A stretch of 41,822 nt of DNA from Novipirellula caenicola. Lineage in GTDB: Bacteria > Planctomycetota > Planctomycetia > Pirellulales > Pirellulaceae. The DNA lies in the NCBI RefSeq assembly GCF_039545035.1, contig NZ_BAABRO010000034.1, forward strand, positions 1 through 41,822, written 5' to 3'. The notes under the pieces are model-generated. The model was not told the DNA's origin and made no database searches. It saw only the letters and a list, made by a program, of their open reading frames with translations. Below, piece after piece: positions 38,839 through 41,822 of the stretch (position 1 is its first letter; each line of letters begins with the position of its first letter). Made by a program: the position numbers and the translations under genes.

Positions 38839-39807
38839 TTAACTAAAGTTGGGTGTCGGTGGACGGTAGTCGGATAACTTGATCGTCTTGAACCAATCGA
38901 TCGTGTGCTTGAGTCCTTCAGCAAGCGGCACCTTTGGTTCCCAGCCAAGCTGCTCTTTCGCCAAACTGATGTCAGGACGACGGCGGGTCGGGTCATCCGA
39001 CGGCAGCGGACGCGTCACCAATTTGCTTTTTGATCCCACCAGCGACATTACGTTTTCAGCCAGTTCGCGGATCGTAAACTCGTCGGGATTTCCGATGTTA
39101 ACCGGTCCAGTGAAATTGTCTTTGTTCATCATTGCGATGATGACATCGACAAGGTCATCGCGGTAACAGAACGATCGTGTCTGGGATCCTTCGCCAAAGA
39201 TCGTGATGTCTTCGCCACTGAGGGCTTGGCGAATGAAATTGGACACGACGCGTCCGTCATAAGGATGCATCCGAGGACCGTACGTGTTAAAGATACGAAC
39301 AATTCGTACGTCCACATTATTGCTGCGGTGATAATCCATGAACAACGTTTCCGCTGCACGTTTGCCCTCGTCATAACAAGCGCGGATACCAATCGGATTG
39401 ACGCTACCACGGTAGCTTTCGGTTTGTGGATGAACTTCCGGATCGCCATAGACTTCACTGGTACTGGCTTGCAAGATCCGTGCGCCGCATCGCTTGGCGA
39501 CGCCTAACATGTTGATTGCCCCCAACACACTGGTCTTCATCGTCTTGATCGGATTGTATTGGTAGTGCCCCGGTGCTGCGGGACAGGCCATGTTGTAGAT
39601 CTGATCCACTTCGAGAAAGATCGGCAGCGTGATGTCGTGTCGAATCAGTTCAAAGTTGGGACGGTCCAACAGGTGAGCCACATTGGATTTTTGGCTGGTG
39701 AAAAAGTTATCCAAGCAAATGACGTCGTGTCCGTCGTTAACCAATCGTTCGCACAGGTGCGAACCGAGGAAGCCGGCTCCCCCGGTGACAAGAATTCGTT
39801 GAATCAT
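38839..39807 (-). CDS. uxs: UDP-glucuronate decarboxylase (UDP-xylose synthase)
   Basis: The 322-residue short-chain dehydrogenase/epimerase-family enzyme binds NAD through GGAGFLG (9-15) and has the catalytic YxxxK as Tyr145-Lys149 within [27 protein letters not shown] and [19 protein letters not shown] are characteristic of UDP-xylose synthases rather than UDP-glucose 4-epimerases. It converts UDP-glucuronate to UDP-xylose with carbon dioxide release, via a 4-keto intermediate, in the cytoplasm, and supplies a sugar for surface polysaccharide. It is complete and starts at ATG 39807. It is 107 bases from panC and may be co-transcribed with it. Its 3' end abuts the 138-bp repeats. Confidence 0.93.
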   Translation of the reverse strand: MIQRILVTGGAGFLGSHLCERLVNDGHDVICLDNFFTSQKSNVAHLLDRPNFELIRHDITLPIFLEVDQIYNMACPAAPGHYQYNPIKTMKTSVLGAINMLGVAKRCGARILQASTSEVYGDPEVHPQTESYRGSVNPIGIRACYDEGKRAAETLFMDYHRSNNVDVRIVRIFNTYGPRMHPYDGRVVSNFIRQALSGEDITIFGEGSQTRSFCYRDDLVDVIIAMMNKDNFTGPVNIGNPDEFTIRELAENVMSLVGSKSKLVTRPLPSDDPTRRRPDISLAKEQLGWEPKVPLAEGLKHTIDWFKTIKLSDYRPPTPNFS

Positions 39808-39914
39808 GCTAATTACGCTTTGAAAGTGAACGGGTATTCGTTGTCAAAGCCTAACTTATTTGCCGAGCGTTGGGCGAGCCCCAGTCCGAAAAGACACGTT
39901 CAGAAAAGACGCGT

Positions 39915-40769
39915 CTACAGTAGCAAATTGTCAATCAGCCGCGTCGGACCCACAAATGCGGCAATCAACGCGACCGCGGGCCGATCCAGTTCTGTTAGCG
40001 GGGCTAGGGAATCGGCGTCGACGATCGAGGCATAATCAATCTTGTCAACCGCTTTGGCCGGGTCGCCGCCACCAAGCAATTCGTGACGCATTTCGTTTTG
40101 CAGCGTCGCAACGTCCGTCTGGCCAGCCTGGACCCGCCGCTGTGTGCTCTGCAACGCCCTTGAGATTTGCAAGGCAATTTGACGCTGCTGGGGATCCAGA
40201 TAACGGTTGCGGCTACTGAGCGCCAAGCCATCGGGTTCACGAACGGTGTCACAGGCGACCACGTCGATGCCGACGTTCAGGTCACGCACCATCGCTTCGA
40301 TGACTTTGAGTTGTTGATAATCCTTGCGTCCAAAAAACGCATGCGTGCCCGGCAAAATCTGGAATAATTTCAATACAATCGTGGCAACACCTCGGAAATG
40401 ATCGGGGCGAAACTCGCCTTCCAATGACGCGGCCACTGCGGGCGGATCCACGTAGGTGCTGAAGCCTGGCGGATAGATCAGGCTCGTCTCGGGAACGAAC
40501 ACCGCCGATGCTCCCTGCGACGCTAACAGCTCGCAATCTTGTTCAAGCGTTCGCGGGTATTTCTGCAAATCTTCATGCGGCGCAAATTGAGTCGGATTCA
40601 CAAAGATCGTTGCGATGGTCGTATCGCAATGTTTCTGTGACTCAGCGACTAATGACAAATGACCTTGATGAAGCGCGCCCATCGTGGGAACGATGCCAAC
40701 GCGTTGCCCTTTGCGACGAGCAGCATGCACGTAATCGCGTGCGGCCTCGGGAGTATCGAGTCGATCCAT
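39915..40769 (-). CDS. panC: Pantothenate synthetase (pantoate--beta-alanine ligase)
   Basis: The product joins pantoate and beta-alanine with ATP hydrolysis to AMP in the pantothenate (vitamin B5, coenzyme A) pathway. I chose ATG 40769 (284 residues, normal for the family) because it stands directly before the first conserved segment; a longer reading from 40934 would translate a MITE-like palindrome. Signatures are VGIVPTMGALHQGH (from 24, with the nucleotide-binding HxGH), FVNPTQF, FFGRKDYQQL and DGLALSSRNRYL (KMSKS-like loop region). All key residues appear present. Upstream on the strand lie a MITE-like element and the bifunctional-nuclease-family gene, so it probably has its own promoter. 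The next gene downstream is UDP-glucuronate decarboxylase, with no pathway link. Confidence 0.95.
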   Translation of the reverse strand: MDRLDTPEAARDYVHAARRKGQRVGIVPTMGALHQGHLSLVAESQKHCDTTIATIFVNPTQFAPHEDLQKYPRTLEQDCELLASQGASAVFVPETSLIYPPGFSTYVDPPAVAASLEGEFRPDHFRGVATIVLKLFQILPGTHAFFGRKDYQQLKVIEAMVRDLNVGIDVVACDTVREPDGLALSSRNRYLDPQQRQIALQISRALQSTQRRVQAGQTDVATLQNEMRHELLGGGDPAKAVDKIDYASIVDADSLAPLTELDRPAVALIAAFVGPTRLIDNLLL

Positions 40770-40861
40770 GTTGCGAGTGCTGGGTCCAGATGTGTTTTTA
40801 GCGTAGCGAAACTTGTGTGTGAAGTTTCGTTGGGAAGGGAGAATGTCGAAAACCTTGACGA

Positions 40862-40972
40862 CTTGTTGATTTAGTCGTACGACGGACTTCCTAGTCCGTC
40901 GAATACACCAATGCCGGACTAGGAAGTCCATCATACGCCCCCTGCCGCAGGAAACTTCACTAAATCAACAAG
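40862..40972. mobile_element. MITE-like palindromic element (111 bp)
   Basis: The ends are a perfect 13-bp inverted repeat, CTTGTTGATTTAG (40862-40874) and CTAAATCAACAAG (40960-40972). Inside, CGACGGACT-tcct-AGTCCGTCG (40880-40901) is a 9-bp hairpin and its inner core is repeated in inverted form at 40917-40930. The element has no coding capacity. It lies between panC and the bifunctional-nuclease-family gene, in the panC upstream region. I cannot see target-site duplications. Confidence 0.7.
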
Positions 40973-41025
40973 CCGTTGACAGCTTCCGCGACGGTCAAAC
41001 CTTCATTTTCAGTTTGGACAAAGCA

Positions 41026-41442
41026 CTAAAACGGCGTCGACGTTGCTTCTTCGAGCACCTTTTCGCTGACATAGATCGGCAGCGCCGGAGTGAACGTCAC
41101 GGCGACCGCAATCGCATCGCTTGGCCGTGAATCGATCGTGATCACTTCGCCGTCCTGCTTGCGAAGGTTCAATTGGGCAAAGTACGTGTGGTCGTTCAGA
41201 TCGGTGATCACCACACTTTCGATCTTCGCGCCTAACGAATCGGCAACGCGGACAATCAAGTCGTGCGTTAACGGACGCGGTGGGTGATATTCTTCCTTCA
41301 CGCGGCGATCGATGTTGGTCGCTTCGAAGATGCCGATCAGGATCGGGAACTCGCGATCTCCATCTTCTTCCTGAAGATAAATCACTTGGTTTTCAGTGAG
41401 TTCGGAAATGATGATCCGAGCGAGCTGCATTTTGACAGGCAT
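41026..41442 (-). CDS. Bifunctional-nuclease-family (BFN/DUF151) protein
   Basis: ATG 41442 gives 138 residues that match the BFN family from the first conserved strand (MQLARIIISELTENQVIYLQEEDG); a longer reading to 41514 adds a hydrophobic stretch with no family match. Signatures are FPILIGIFEATNI, RPLTHDLIVRVADSLGAKIESVVITDL, TYFAQL and IDSRPSDAIAVAV. Family members have been reported with DNase and RNase activity, but their role in bacteria is poorly known. It would be cytoplasmic. It is separated from panC by the MITE-like element. Confidence 0.9.
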   Translation of the reverse strand: MPVKMQLARIIISELTENQVIYLQEEDGDREFPILIGIFEATNIDRRVKEEYHPPRPLTHDLIVRVADSLGAKIESVVITDLNDHTYFAQLNLRKQDGEVITIDSRPSDAIAVAVTFTPALPIYVSEKVLEEATSTPF

Positions 41443-41822
41443 GGGTAAACACACGAGAACGAAAAGTGTCGAAGTTGAAAAGGAAAAGGGGCCAATGGGT
41501 TTCCAATAACTCACTGGCCGACGATTGGCCTCGGCCTAAACGGTTGTGGCGTTCGCAAGCTTCCTATCCACACGCAATATACCTTGGCGAGGCCACGGCG
41601 TGTTACCGTGTCCAACGGTGAATTCGCAAAGATTTTTGACTCGGCCAGACGGTCCCCTGCACCCTAAGATTGATGCAAATCACAACATTTACTTGCTGTA
41701 GCTACGCTGCTCCGAAAACGGCATCCGGTAATTTGCTGGGTGCGGGCAGACCGATAGCGATGGCTCTTATGGACAAGGCCTTAAATATCGGCTTGTGGAT
41801 TATTTGTGTTTAGGTGACGTGA
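41443..41822. other. 380-bp gene-free stretch at the window end
   Basis: No gene or clear promoter is recognised. A TATATT read on the minus strand near 41576-41581 could be a -10 element of the bifunctional-nuclease-family gene, but no matching -35 was found. Confidence 0.4.

Noticed and set aside
20770-40934. Longer panC start at 40934 and other upstream start choices such as GTG 27497 for the TolC-like gene
   Set aside because: The added residues come from a palindromic element or have low-complexity composition; family length and the signal peptide position favour the shorter starts.
41636-41671. Promoter with TTGACT and a downstream AT-rich box near the window end
   Set aside because: The spacing to the nearest -10-like sequence (TAAGAT) is 24 bases and no gene start follows in the window.

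Overview
The window reads as chromosomal DNA of a Pirellulales-type planctomycete (Rhodopirellula-like). This rests on family content: a DUF1549/DUF1553 cytochrome-like protein paired with a Tat-exported DUF1501 protein, PEP-CTERM proteins, an LEPR-type giant surface protein, dockerin-ended repeat proteins, and many short hairpin-rich intergenic repeats. No rRNA, tRNA, CRISPR array or phage module was recognised.

Layout. (1) 1-6750, plus strand: the 3' end of a giant cadherin/Ig-like repeat protein with a C-terminal dockerin, a PEP-CTERM protein with a cohesin-like body, and a PEP-CTERM zinc metalloprotease. (2) 7128-11841, plus strand: the DUF1549/DUF1553 + DUF1501 pair. (3) 11854-14740: about eleven copies of a roughly 190-235 bp hairpin repeat, split in two by a small DUF559 endonuclease gene. 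(4) 14764-18225, minus: a large MscS/MscK-like channel. (5) 18665-27320, minus: a five-gene cluster coding for a TolC-like outer-membrane channel, a shortened SecA-like ATPase, two HlyD-type adaptors (one with a GAF-like N-terminus) and an M50 protease-HlyD fusion. (6) 27656-38493, plus, divergent from block 5: a 2157-residue LEPR/DUF4347/cadherin giant protein, a hybrid histidine kinase and an HD-GYP response regulator. (7) 38525-38837: two and a fraction copies of a second hairpin repeat. (8) 38839-41442, minus: UDP-glucuronate decarboxylase, panC and a bifunctional-nuclease-family protein, with a MITE-like palindrome between the last two.

The most interesting system is blocks 5 and 6 together. 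The TolC/HlyD/HlyD parts look like a type I exporter, but no ABC transporter is present. The only energy-coupling protein is a SecA-like motor core that stops where the helical scaffold should begin, and the inner-membrane protein is an intramembrane-protease-type M50 domain fused to an adaptor arm. The divergently transcribed giant protein ends in a hydrophobic, probably membrane-embedded segment and is the obvious candidate substrate. A phosphorelay kinase and a cyclic-di-GMP phosphodiesterase-type regulator follow on the same strand. My inference is a cyclic-di-GMP-controlled surface-protein secretion or release system of unrecognised type; this is not demonstrated by the sequence alone.

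A second theme is repeats. Both convergent (3'-3') gene junctions in the window are filled by hairpin repeats of the same overall architecture but different sequence, and one array encloses a DUF559 nuclease gene.
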